A program made the translations under genes and the position numbers. Under the pieces are notes generated by a model. It worked only from the letters and a program-made list of their open reading frames with translations, was not told where the DNA came from and did not search any database. Of a stretch of DNA of 64,000 bases, positions 55,594 to 64,000 are shown piece by piece. The stretch is taken from contig JACPIM010000002.1 of NCBI GenBank assembly GCA_016188045.1, positions 81,198 to 145,197 of the forward strand, read 5' to 3'. The DNA is from Candidatus Woesearchaeota archaeon. Its GTDB lineage: Archaea > Nanobdellota > Nanobdellia > SCGC-AAA011-G17 > JACPIM01. The stretch's first letter is position 1; each line of letters begins with the position of its first letter.

Positions 55594-56008
55594 ATCTTTT
55601 CAGTATATTTTTTATTCCATCAATACTCGAACTCTTATTATTGCCAGAAATTCTGTGCCATGCACCTTCTAGCATCATACCCAAGTTCTCAGAGTCAATG
55701 CTGGACTTTGACCTGTATCCAATTATAGGTTTTTGAGCTATATAAATTCTTTGATATTCCATCGCAACTCCAGCACTAGCCTGGTCAAATACTATTAGCA
55801 TTAAATCTGAAGTATCTACTGCTCTTTCGTTTGCTTCTAATATCTCAATAGGACTCAATCTTGTGTCAATAGGTACCTCAATTTGAGGCAAGTAGGTGTC
55901 AAAACCCAGATCATTACATAATTTGAACAAATCCAGATTAAGCCTTTGTTGTTTGTAATCTCCAATTTTAGAAGAAATGAATATTCTTGAAGTTTTTCTT
56001 TTAGACAT
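55586..56008 (-). CDS. Nucleoside 2-deoxyribosyltransferase-like protein
   Basis: RIFISSKIGDYKQQRLNLDLFKLCNDLGFDTYLPQ...EANERAVDTSDLMLIVFDQASAGVAMEYQRIYIAQKPIIGYR. Confidence 0.65.
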   Translation of the reverse strand: MSKRKTSRIFISSKIGDYKQQRLNLDLFKLCNDLGFDTYLPQIEVPIDTRLSPIEILEANERAVDTSDLMLIVFDQASAGVAMEYQRIYIAQKPIIGYRSKSSIDSENLGMMLEGAWHRISGNNKSSSIDGIKNILKRFV

Positions 56009-56570
56009 TTATTCCCCTATCTCCTAGTATTTTTTTAGTCGTTGCAATTGATTCTCTGTAAAAATCCCTTAGGTTTCCGTTGTTACTTATTCTTGCATCA
56101 ACAGTGATCAATAATTCATCTGTCCCTAAGGCTCTTTCCCTATCTTCTAATTCTAAGAAAGCTTCTAAAGTTAGAGGGTCTCCCTCTCTACCACGTAATA
56201 CTGTTCTATTGTATCTAATATCCCTATCAGCATAAATTCCAATAGTTATCAATCCAGAAGCACAACTTTTGATAGATTGTTTATCTGCCAACTCCCTTAA
56301 AGAATCAACAACTATGACTTGATTGTCTACCAATAGTTTTTCAATATATGGCTTTGCAATGTCCATAAAATGGTTATTTGTTTCTTCCCTAATTTTATCG
56401 CTGACTCTTGCTATGTTTTCTACAGTTAGTTCTAAATCTCTACGTTTTACTTCAGCCCTCACAATATCTCCAGTAGATAACGAAGGTATTTTGAGATCTC
56501 TCTTTACAAAATGTGAATAAGTTCCTTTTCCTGAATTTGAATAACCCACCAATCCTATTACAAAGCTCAT
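56001..56570 (-). CDS. (d)NMP kinase-like P-loop protein
   Basis: IGLVGYSNSGKGTYSHFVKRDLKIPSLSTGDIVRAEVKRR; IVVDSLRELAD. Confidence 0.75.
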   Translation of the reverse strand: MSFVIGLVGYSNSGKGTYSHFVKRDLKIPSLSTGDIVRAEVKRRDLELTVENIARVSDKIREETNNHFMDIAKPYIEKLLVDNQVIVVDSLRELADKQSIKSCASGLITIGIYADRDIRYNRTVLRGREGDPLTLEAFLELEDRERALGTDELLITVDARISNNGNLRDFYRESIATTKKILGDRGINV

Positions 56571-57196
56571 CTTTTTCTCATTAAATAATGATCCAATTTA
56601 ATTTTCGCAATTCCTACATCAACAGTTTGTTTTCTTTCTAAGTGAAAATATTTCTCTAGTTTAGAATCTAATTTTCGCAAGTTATGAAAATCACTTTTAA
56701 CTTCATAAACTTCTCCTGTTAAAGACCTATATCTTAAATTTTCTTCCCCTCCTCTAAATTGTATCATACTTTCAGCGTTAAAATTCGCCAAAATTAATTT
56801 TCCATTAGTTTTTAGAACCTTTGAAATTCCACCCAAAAAGGCTTGTAAATCTTGTACGTGATCTAGAACAAATGATGTATGTACAAGATCACTTATTCTA
56901 GTTTCCAGATGGACTTCTGGAAACTGTCCTAATATGTACATGGCTTTTGGAACCTGTCGTGAATTAAGTTTTATCATTTCAATAGAAACGTCTACTCCTA
57001 TCTTATCCTGAGCCCTAATCTTTCTTAAAAATGAACCATCAGCACAACCTATATCGATCACTGTATCATATATGCTTCCACTAATTATCTCTCCAGTTAA
57101 TTCTTCTTCTAACTTTCTTACTGCGGCAGTAGTTGGATGGTTAACAGCATCGCTATATTCCTCAGCAATCTTGTCATAGAATTCCCTAACTTCCAT
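56567..57196 (-). CDS. SAM-dependent methyltransferase
   Basis: VIDIGCADGSFLRKIRAQDKIGVDVSIEMI; TSFVLDHVQDLQAFLGGISKVLKTNGKLILANF. Confidence 0.8.
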   Translation of the reverse strand: MEVREFYDKIAEEYSDAVNHPTTAAVRKLEEELTGEIISGSIYDTVIDIGCADGSFLRKIRAQDKIGVDVSIEMIKLNSRQVPKAMYILGQFPEVHLETRISDLVHTSFVLDHVQDLQAFLGGISKVLKTNGKLILANFNAESMIQFRGGEENLRYRSLTGEVYEVKSDFHNLRKLDSKLEKYFHLERKQTVDVGIAKIKLDHYLMRKR

Positions 57197-57278
57197 ATTA
57201 TTTCCGAAATTTCAAACTATTTAAAAAGATTAATCTATAACCAACAATAATAAGTTACGGTGCCTATTTGTAAAATGT

Positions 57279-57387
57279 GGGCAACTAACCAAGGTTCCCA
57301 CGCGAAGCGCAGTACAGCTTGGAACGTGTACGGTCTTGACTGCCAAGTTCGAAATGGGTTTGGGTAGAACCGTAGCTATGGTCGCCC
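57279..57387 (-). rRNA. 5S ribosomal RNA
   Basis: Minus strand GGGCGACCATAGC...CCCATTTCGAACTTGGCAGTCAAG...GTACTGCG...GGTTAGTTGCCC; terminal stem GGGCGAC/GTTGCCC. Confidence 0.9.
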
Positions 57388-57671
57388 TATTTTTTAAGTT
57401 TAGCAAGAGGTTTATAAAATTTTCTATCCCTATTTTCAACAGCTTTGCCTATTGTACCACCAAGATAATTATGATCAATGAACCATGTAGGCCTTAATTC
57501 AGTAGTCTCTGGATCCTGGGTGTATACCATACCAGAGCGCGCCCCGTAAACTAGTTTAACTTCTGGCTGTATTTGTTCTTCATTTTTACTCATTAATTTA
57601 CAATAAGTACCAACAGTTAAAACACCCAATAAAGTAACCAACCCAATATTTCTTATTCTTTCAGATATCAT
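57387..57671 (-). CDS. Hypothetical protein with N-terminal TM
   Basis: ORF; 4-nt overlap with upstream ORF. Confidence 0.5.
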   Translation of the reverse strand: MISERIRNIGLVTLLGVLTVGTYCKLMSKNEEQIQPEVKLVYGARSGMVYTQDPETTELRPTWFIDHNYLGGTIGKAVENRDRKFYKPLAKLKK

Positions 57672-57931
57672 AAGAATTCTCCTCTTCTTATTTTACTCAT
57701 AACACCAAGCAATTCCCTGGTCCTCATATTGTAAAAACCGTTAGGCAAACCAACCTTATTCATTCTGCAATATTCTTTTACCCATTGTCTATATCCACCG
57801 ACAGTAGAAGGGCCAACTTCCCATCTTGGCATTTTAACTTCTTGCCTTTGCGCTTGTTCTTCTACAGTTCTGTCTAAACCATTAAAATCCAGAAGCTCCA
57901 ATTGCCCCATTATTTCTTTCCTTTTTGCCAT
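57668..57931 (-). CDS. Hypothetical protein
   Basis: ORF. Confidence 0.5.
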   Translation of the reverse strand: MAKRKEIMGQLELLDFNGLDRTVEEQAQRQEVKMPRWEVGPSTVGGYRQWVKEYCRMNKVGLPNGFYNMRTRELLGVMSKIRRGEFL

Positions 57932-58054
57932 ATTTTTATTTATACATTTAAAGTTTATAAATTTTTCTATTTTTATTTACCCCATAGTAGTAAATAAGAT
58001 ATATATAGCCTATTAGTCTTCTTTTTACTAAAATAAACAAGGGGTGCTATACTT

Positions 58055-58609
58055 ATGAAAGCAAAATCAAATAAACATGATCTTTCAGCTGTGTTAGTAT
58101 TGTCTTTGGTTCTTACCTCAATATTAATAATAAATGGTAACTTTAAAACAGGCCAAGTAGTTGGAGGACAAGGAAGCATACTGGCTGATTCAAATCCAGA
58201 CGGAGCAAATATTTTAGTTAATGGAGTAAATCAAGGATTTACAGCAAGAACAGTTCCAGTTTCAGTAGGAACACATAACGTTGTTATAAGCAAAACAGGC
58301 TACTTAGATTATAGCACTACAGTTAACGTTGCTTCAGGAGAAATAGTAAGAGTCAATACAAATTTAATGGTTGATCCGAATTATTGGGACAGCACACAAT
58401 ATGGTTCTGTAACAGTAATGTCAACTCCGCCAATGTCAAATGTATTCATAGACGATGTTTACAAAGGAGTAACACCAATTACAATAAGAAATGTTTCACC
58501 AGGAACTCATGGAATTAGAGTTTCAAAAGCAGGATACAATGAGTACATAAATACAATCTACACATATGCTCAACAAGACAACAATTTCAATGTAAACTTA
58601 GTTCCTTAA
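58055..58609 (+). CDS. PEGA-domain membrane/secreted protein
   Basis: Two repeats: GSILADSNPDGANILVNGVNQGFTARTVPVSVGTHNVVISKTGY and GSVTVMSTPPMSNVFIDDVYKGVTPITIRNVSPGTHGIRVSKAGY. Confidence 0.9.
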   Translation: MKAKSNKHDLSAVLVLSLVLTSILIINGNFKTGQVVGGQGSILADSNPDGANILVNGVNQGFTARTVPVSVGTHNVVISKTGYLDYSTTVNVASGEIVRVNTNLMVDPNYWDSTQYGSVTVMSTPPMSNVFIDDVYKGVTPITIRNVSPGTHGIRVSKAGYNEYINTIYTYAQQDNNFNVNLVP

Positions 58610-58676
58610 TTTCTATTTTTTATTTTATTTTTTCTAGTGTAATAATGCTTAAATACCCCACAACTAAATTATATCT

Positions 58677-58994
58677 ATGAGAAGTATAGCATTAACTTCA
58701 ATAGGCTTAGCAGGATTATTAGTTTCTGGTTGTAGTAGTTTTTCTAGTGCTAATTATGGTTACCAGATAACTTATCCTAAATATGTTGAGATTTTAGCTA
58801 AAGATGCTGAAAGCTTAGCCCGTAGAGGTAATGCTGATGATTTATATGAAGCTGGAAAGATCTTCATGAAAATTGGAAGAATAGAAAGAGCAGAGGGCGT
58901 TGCAGAAGCATTGTTAGAAAATAAAAGAAATTTCGCATTAAATTTGTATGATGAATTGCAAAGATATAGAGATTCACATCCATCAAAGAAATGA
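58677..58994 (+). CDS. Small predicted lipoprotein
   Basis: LAGLLVSGCSS lipobox. Confidence 0.55.
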   Translation: MRSIALTSIGLAGLLVSGCSSFSSANYGYQITYPKYVEILAKDAESLARRGNADDLYEAGKIFMKIGRIERAEGVAEALLENKRNFALNLYDELQRYRDSHPSKK

Positions 58995-58995
58995 T

Positions 58996-59334
58996 TTAAT
59001 ACATTTTTAACTTTCCGGTTATCTTATCAATTTTATCCTCTTTATCAGGCCCAATGGCCAAACAAGTTTTGGTTGGTTCTTTAAAAAAAGTTTTTCCGGC
59101 ATCAGTTATCAAAGAAGTTACTAATTTTAGTGCTTTGGCCTTTTTTTGAAAATCTAATAATTCTTTTTCATCCTTTACTTTAAGAATCACTTTTTTCATC
59201 CCCTGTTCTCGCCATTCTCTAACTATCATTTCAGAGGATTTTAAAACTGCTTCAACAGAAGCATGGCTACATTGTGCTGCTAGCTTTCCCTTATCCATTC
59301 TCAAGTCCAGTCTACAGAGAATTACTTGTTTCAT
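58996..59334 (-). CDS. pth2: Peptidyl-tRNA hydrolase, archaeal/eukaryotic type
   Basis: KQVILCRLDLRMDKGKLAAQCSHASVEAVL; TSLITDAGKTFFKEPTKTCLAIGPD. Confidence 0.93.
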   Translation of the reverse strand: MKQVILCRLDLRMDKGKLAAQCSHASVEAVLKSSEMIVREWREQGMKKVILKVKDEKELLDFQKKAKALKLVTSLITDAGKTFFKEPTKTCLAIGPDKEDKIDKITGKLKMY

Positions 59335-59408
59335 AAAATTTTTATTACTTTGTCGTTTAAAAAACTTTTGAAGTAACTTTTATATAATATTAGATACTAC
59401 ATAAATGC

Positions 59409-59924
59409 ATGAAAAGGGGTTTATTTTTGTTATTTCTTGTATTATTTAGTGCTTTCGTTAGTTCAAGGTCTATTGATTTAATAACTAGCTCAAATTATCA
59501 AATTGAAGATAAGAATATTACCCTATTAAGAGTATATGAAGATAAGGCCTTGGTTTGCGTGAATGGATTCAAAACAATAGTAACAGAAAACGTCATAAAA
59601 AAAGTAAATGGTGTTAATATAGAATTAAGAAATACTAGGGATAGTATTGCAAATTTTGATTTTGATTATTCCTGCAAAGGCTCCTGTGTTTGTACAGATG
59701 ATTGCAACAATAATCCCTGTCTTAAAGAAAGTAATGAAATAATTCCAGAAATTAACCAGATCGAAGATGGTCAAGCCAGCAACGAAATAATAGATAACCT
59801 AGTTGAAACAGGAGAAGATGAAGTTGTAACAAGTGAAAACATAGGTATTGGAAGCATCATAATTGCAGCCTTAATTATTATTGTCCTATTTCTAGGAGTA
59901 ATCATATTATGGAAGGTATATTAG
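59409..59924 (+). CDS. Secreted protein with C-terminal TM anchor
   Basis: Signal peptide and C-terminal hydrophobic segment. Confidence 0.5.
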   Translation: MKRGLFLLFLVLFSAFVSSRSIDLITSSNYQIEDKNITLLRVYEDKALVCVNGFKTIVTENVIKKVNGVNIELRNTRDSIANFDFDYSCKGSCVCTDDCNNNPCLKESNEIIPEINQIEDGQASNEIIDNLVETGEDEVVTSENIGIGSIIIAALIIIVLFLGVIILWKVY

Positions 59925-60220
59925 CGTTTTAATTTTCTCTTTGCTTCTTCCTCAAGTTTATCAAATATCTTGTGCGTTACCTTAGCAATATCCCAGTCAT
60001 CTGCCTGCGCAATTATTTTTATTTTCGGAGCCTCTATTTTTCCATTAATAGAAATTTTTGCTCTCGTTCCTTGGCTTTTTGAATGTGTCTTTATCACCAG
60101 AACCAAAGTTTCATCAGGATAATATCTTTCTAATTTTGGATATGCTTTTTCAGAAATTTCAGTTAATTTCTCCATGTCTTTTTCATTTAAATTATCTAAA
60201 CCCACATATTGAATTGGCAT
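59921..60220 (-). CDS. Hypothetical HPF/RaiA-like small protein
   Basis: IQYVGLDNLNEKDMEKLTEISEKAYPKLERYYPDETLVLVIKTHSK. Confidence 0.4.
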   Translation of the reverse strand: MPIQYVGLDNLNEKDMEKLTEISEKAYPKLERYYPDETLVLVIKTHSKSQGTRAKISINGKIEAPKIKIIAQADDWDIAKVTHKIFDKLEEEAKRKLKR

Positions 60221-60233
60221 AATTTATCACCCT

Positions 60234-60917
60234 TTATTTAATCTCTTTTAATTTTCCAAAGTTATAAACTTTATCCTCCACAATAAATATTTCAAAATTT
60301 CTTAAATCTTTCAAATAAGGAGATAAAAACTTTTCTTTTGTTATATCAGATCCTTCTATTAAAGGATTAAATGAAGGCATTACTATTAAATTATGCGATT
60401 TATACTTTCCTTTCAAAAAACACTTAAATCTTTCATCTGGTCTTTCCTTGAATGAAATTGCAGGATGTTCGTGGCTTATTATTACTGTTTTTTTTAGGTT
60501 TTTTACTATAGCATCCCCGTGTATTATAGAAATACTATCTATATCTAGCTTTTCTTTTATTTCTATATCCCTCTTTCTTGCAATGGGCTCTAAAATAGTA
60601 TCATGATTTCCCTTAATAAAAATTAATTTATATTTTTCTTTTAAAGAATCTATAAATTTTAATGAATCCCTCCATTCCTGTTGGCTTATTCTGCCGAATT
60701 CATCTTTCAAGTCACCATTTATGATTATTATTTTTGGTTTTGCTTTTTCTATTATTTTATTAACGCTTTTTATGACTTGATCTATCTGAGAATACGGAAC
60801 TAAAATACCTTGATTTACTAAAGACTCTTCAAAACCCAGATGCAAGTCACCAAATATTAAGTAATCTTTATATTTTAAAGCTAAATCAACTATTTCTATA
60901 TTATCTAGTATTTTCAT
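60234..60917 (-). CDS. Metallophosphoesterase of the archaeal Lhr-associated type
   Basis: YLIFGDLHLGFEESL, IIINGDLKDEFG, IKGNHDTIL, SIIHGDAIV, IISHEHPAI. Confidence 0.85.
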   Translation of the reverse strand: MKILDNIEIVDLALKYKDYLIFGDLHLGFEESLVNQGILVPYSQIDQVIKSVNKIIEKAKPKIIIINGDLKDEFGRISQQEWRDSLKFIDSLKEKYKLIFIKGNHDTILEPIARKRDIEIKEKLDIDSISIIHGDAIVKNLKKTVIISHEHPAISFKERPDERFKCFLKGKYKSHNLIVMPSFNPLIEGSDITKEKFLSPYLKDLRNFEIFIVEDKVYNFGKLKEIK

Positions 60918-60952
60918 TAATAAAAGAGAAATAAGAAAAAATAAAAAGGTTT

Positions 60953-61666
60953 CTAACCTCTTCTAAACAAACGCCTTGTTTGACCTGTTGTTAAATTACC
61001 CAATGGCTGAGTTGAAGTTGATGTAGATGAAGAAGTACTTGTCTCTGCGCTAGTGCTTGTAGTAAACTCCGTGGTTGAAGTTGTTATTTCTGTTGTTGTG
61101 CTTGTTTCTCCAGTTGTTGTACTAGTTAACTCTGTTGTAGAAGTGCTACTTGACGAAGTGCTTGTCGTTTCTTCAGTAGTGCTGGATGTTGTAGATGAAG
61201 TTGAACTTGTTGAGGTACTAGAAGTTGTTGTACCGGCCTCATTTCTGCAAATTTCTTTGCATTGTAAATCAGCATCTCTAACTTCTTCTTCACAAGATTT
61301 CTTCTCTTCCCTTGCTGATTTTCTACATTCCCTATAGTCTCCAATACAATCCATCTTTTGACTCAAATAATTTACCCTGCATACATTTCTGCTTTCACCT
61401 GAAGATTTACATTCCTCATAGTTATTGTTTGCTTCTTCTGTACAGGATTTATAAGTTTCTCTGCAATCAGAAGTATCATCTTTATACGTTTGTACACAGT
61501 CGCTTCTATCTGTTAATTTCTCTTCTCTGCATTCACTATAGCAATCACGTATGAATCTTCCATGACCTTGGGAATCAAAATCGGTGTGGGGGTTTACAGC
61601 ATAAACTGCAATTGCTGAGAGTATTATCATAGAAAAAAGAATATACAATATAGCTTTTCTTTTCAT
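60953..61666 (-). CDS. Secreted Cys-rich protein with long Ser/Thr-rich C-terminal tract
   Basis: Signal peptide; CYSECREEKLTDRSDCVQTYKDDTSDCRETYKSC; TTTSSTSTSSTSSTTSSTTEETTSTSSSS. Confidence 0.75.
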   Translation of the reverse strand: MKRKAILYILFSMIILSAIAVYAVNPHTDFDSQGHGRFIRDCYSECREEKLTDRSDCVQTYKDDTSDCRETYKSCTEEANNNYEECKSSGESRNVCRVNYLSQKMDCIGDYRECRKSAREEKKSCEEEVRDADLQCKEICRNEAGTTTSSTSTSSTSSTTSSTTEETTSTSSSSTSTTELTSTTTGETSTTTEITTSTTEFTTSTSAETSTSSSTSTSTQPLGNLTTGQTRRLFRRG

Positions 61667-61807
61667 AAACCTTACCTCCTTTTGTTAAAAAAGGCCCTTA
61701 TTATTTTTAAATATTATTGTGATTAATTTATATATCAAATTTTTTAGCAAGTGGTAGTAAAATTAAGCTCATTTTTGATAAATTTTTAAAAAATTAAATA
61801 AGCAAGT

Positions 61808-62365
61808 TTAGTCTTTTCGTATAAATAACGTAGCCCCGCTTTTTTCTTGATTAAAGTTTATTGGAATATCTCTAATCGCAAGTCTTATGCCTTCGCTTGC
61901 TTTAGGTGGTATCTTATCACCGAGCAAACATGTGACCATTAATGTACTTTCAAAGCTTTGTCCAACATTATCAGGATCAATTATGACTTTAATAAGGGCT
62001 CTACCACCTTCAAAATTATCTGGTAAACCTTGTGAACCACCGTTGCCATATGATTGGAAAGTTATTAACTTAGTAACAATCCACTTGCCGGTTCCAATAA
62101 TTTCCCCATTTGAATTTTTATGTATAACAGTACCAGATCCAGTAATATTTTTTGGTTTTGTATTAAAGCTTCCTTCACCAACAAGTTCAATAGTATCCCC
62201 GTTTTTAGCTGTTGATATTACATTACCAAAGTCTCTCAGAAACCCGGTACCTATCATAAAATCATATTTAGAGTTTTCTCTTGCTGTTATAAAAGGCACT
62301 AATAAGCAAATCATTAAAAACAGAATAAGAATCTTGTTAACAACGAATTTCATATATTTTAACAA
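61808..62365 (-). CDS. Secreted hypothetical protein
   Basis: Signal peptide; IELVGEGSFNTKPKNITGSGTVIHKNSNGEIIGTGKWIVTKLITFQSYG. Confidence 0.6.
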   Translation of the reverse strand: MLKYMKFVVNKILILFLMICLLVPFITARENSKYDFMIGTGFLRDFGNVISTAKNGDTIELVGEGSFNTKPKNITGSGTVIHKNSNGEIIGTGKWIVTKLITFQSYGNGGSQGLPDNFEGGRALIKVIIDPDNVGQSFESTLMVTCLLGDKIPPKASEGIRLAIRDIPINFNQEKSGATLFIRKD

Positions 62366-62416
62366 GCTTTTTCTTTTTTTATATCCTTTGTTTAATCATA
62401 AAAAATATTTTAAAGC

Positions 62417-64000
62417 TTATTTTTGATAAATCTTAGCTAAGACCATATCGTGCATCCTTCTTATAAATTCTATTTTATCTTCCATCTTCATTACGTCTGT
62501 GTACCCCTGTAAAACTAAATTAAAAGCAAATGGTGTTGGTAATGTAGTATGGATTTGTTTTACTTCAACTTTTCCAGATTTTATCTCAGCTAAAACTTTT
62601 TTTGCATTTTCAATATCCATTAAATCCTGCAAAACTTCTCTTCTAGCTTCTTTCAATATTGAAAAGTCATTATCTATTGCTTTCACGGCCTTTAGTAATA
62701 TCATTGAAGAAACAGTTTGTCTGCCAACTTTTTTAACTCTTCCTTTATAAGATCTCAATATCATTAAAGCCCTCATAGCACAATGCCTAAATCTTCTTTT
62801 CAATACTTCTGTTTTCTCAATCGCCCTCTTCATTACTTCTTCTAAATTCTCGCCAGTTAATAATTCGAAAGCCCTCAAAACCTGCATATTTTGATAAGAA
62901 CTTAAATAAAAACCGTTGTCATTTATTCCAATTTCAACATCTCTCTTTTGTATTTTAGCTATCGCATAAGCTACTGCTCTTGATAAGACATCATTAACCC
63001 TTCTTCCGTATAGAGAATGGAAAACAACATATTTTTTATTTTTTTCGTCATGATAAAATTCTATTAATAATTTTCTATCATCCGGAATTTCAGAGTATAA
63101 ATATTGCTCATTAAAATATTCATAAATTGCATTTGCCGAGTTATTATCTAAATATAAGTATTCATTGATAAACTTGATTATCTCTTCCTTTGTTTTTTTA
63201 TTAACAAATAAATCTTCAACATATCTTCTAAATTTCTGAATATCATTTGCTAAATCAAAGCTTAAAGGAAGCATTTCAGAAAACCAACTAGGAACCGTAG
63301 GGTTTTTTTCAGGAACAGCCTTAACTTGCGCTACTGTTCCTCTGGAAAACAGAAATTGGTAAGTGCTCCCCCCCAAAACAAATATATCTCCTCTTTTTAA
63401 CCTCTCTAAAAACACTTCATCTATAGATCCAATAACTTGCTCTCCTATTTTGACTTTAACAGAGGTTTCATCAGGTATTGTTCCTATGTTGGTCATGTAA
63501 AGAACTCTTGCTAATTTACCCCTTTTTCCTATGTTCTTGGTTTTTTGATCATACCATATTTTAGCATAAATATAACGATTTTCTAAAGAGGAATATTCTC
63601 CGGCTAAATATTTTATAATCTCATCAAAATCTTTTCTTTGTAAATCCCTATAAGGATAAGCTTGTTTTATTAATTTGAATAAATTATCAACATTCCATAT
63701 TCTTTGAATAGCCATACCAAATATTTGCTGTGCTAAAACATCCAGGCAATTTTTAGGTATGTGTATCTTGTCTATCTTTTTTTCTATTGCCGATTTTAAT
63801 AAAACGGAGCATTCAACTAAGTCATCTCTGTCTAAAACTATTAATCTTCCTTTAACAGTATCATGTAATGCATGTCCACTGCGACCCACTCGTTGGACAA
63901 AACGGGCAACTGACTTTGGTGAACCCAAGCAAATAACCAAGTCTATAAAACCAATATCTATTCCCAATTCTAAGCTTGTGGAGCAAACAACAGCTTTTAA
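62417..64000 (-). CDS. lhr: Lhr-type ATP-dependent helicase, C-terminal part (truncated by window end)
   Basis: LKAVVCSTSLELGIDIGFIDLVICLGSPKSVARFVQRVGRSGH continuing from window edge; winged-helix/core domain. Confidence 0.9.
   Translation of the reverse strand, partial: LKAVVCSTSLELGIDIGFIDLVICLGSPKSVARFVQRVGRSGHALHDTVKGRLIVLDRDDLVECSVLLKSAIEKKIDKIHIPKNCLDVLAQQIFGMAIQRIWNVDNLFKLIKQAYPYRDLQRKDFDEIIKYLAGEYSSLENRYIYAKIWYDQKTKNIGKRGKLARVLYMTNIGTIPDETSVKVKIGEQVIGSIDEVFLERLKRGDIFVLGGSTYQFLFSRGTVAQVKAVPEKNPTVPSWFSEMLPLSFDLANDIQKFRRYVEDLFVNKKTKEEIIKFINEYLYLDNNSANAIYEYFNEQYLYSEIPDDRKLLIEFYHDEKNKKYVVFHSLYGRRVNDVLSRAVAYAIAKIQKRDVEIGINDNGFYLSSYQNMQVLRAFELLTGENLEEVMKRAIEKTEVLKRRFRHCAMRALMILRSYKGRVKKVGRQTVSSMILLKAVKAIDNDFSILKEARREVLQDLMDIENAKKVLAEIKSGKVEVKQIHTTLPTPFAFNLVLQGYTDVMKMEDKIEFIRRMHDMVLAKIYQK

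Noticed and set aside
61053-61337. 94-aa Val/Ser-rich ORF on plus strand
   Set aside because: Antisense of the Ser/Thr repeat tract on the minus strand; composition is explained by the repeat.
1-64000. CRISPR array / Cas genes
   Set aside because: No run of regularly spaced identical repeats and no Cas-like protein seen.

Overview
AT-rich archaeal chromosome segment, probably from a DPANN-type archaeon (Woesearchaeota/Pacearchaeota-like; this assignment is inference). Archaeal markers include AglB/Stt3, SecD/SecF, Pth2, Rpp21, the PINc-KH ATPase, Lhr with its metallophosphoesterase partner, and BHB-type tRNA introns. About 2.4-24.4 kb is a surface-glycan locus: glycosyltransferases, aminotransferase, flippase, AglB, mutase-like and RmlD-like enzymes, methyltransferases. 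Embedded in it is what looks like a complete core pathway for cytidine diphosphoramidate, the donor used for Campylobacter O-methyl-phosphoramidate capsule decoration: a glutamine kinase fused to a cytidylyltransferase, a gamma-glutamyl-CDP-amidate hydrolase-like C26 enzyme, and a phosphoglutamine cytidylyltransferase-like enzyme. A second notable theme is tRNA introns. All five tRNA genes I can fold carry introns (8 in total). tRNA-Arg(CCT) has three, and two of these share an identical 31-nt palindromic core that belongs to a short dispersed repeat family. Other points of interest: a four-gene nucleotide-metabolism cassette bracketed by a duplicated 5S rRNA 3' end, a Fic gene whose two TATA boxes each lie inside a long-range GGGCAC/GTGCCC inverted repeat, and an isolated 3' fragment of ppdK. 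All calls are from reading the sequence; no database search was run.
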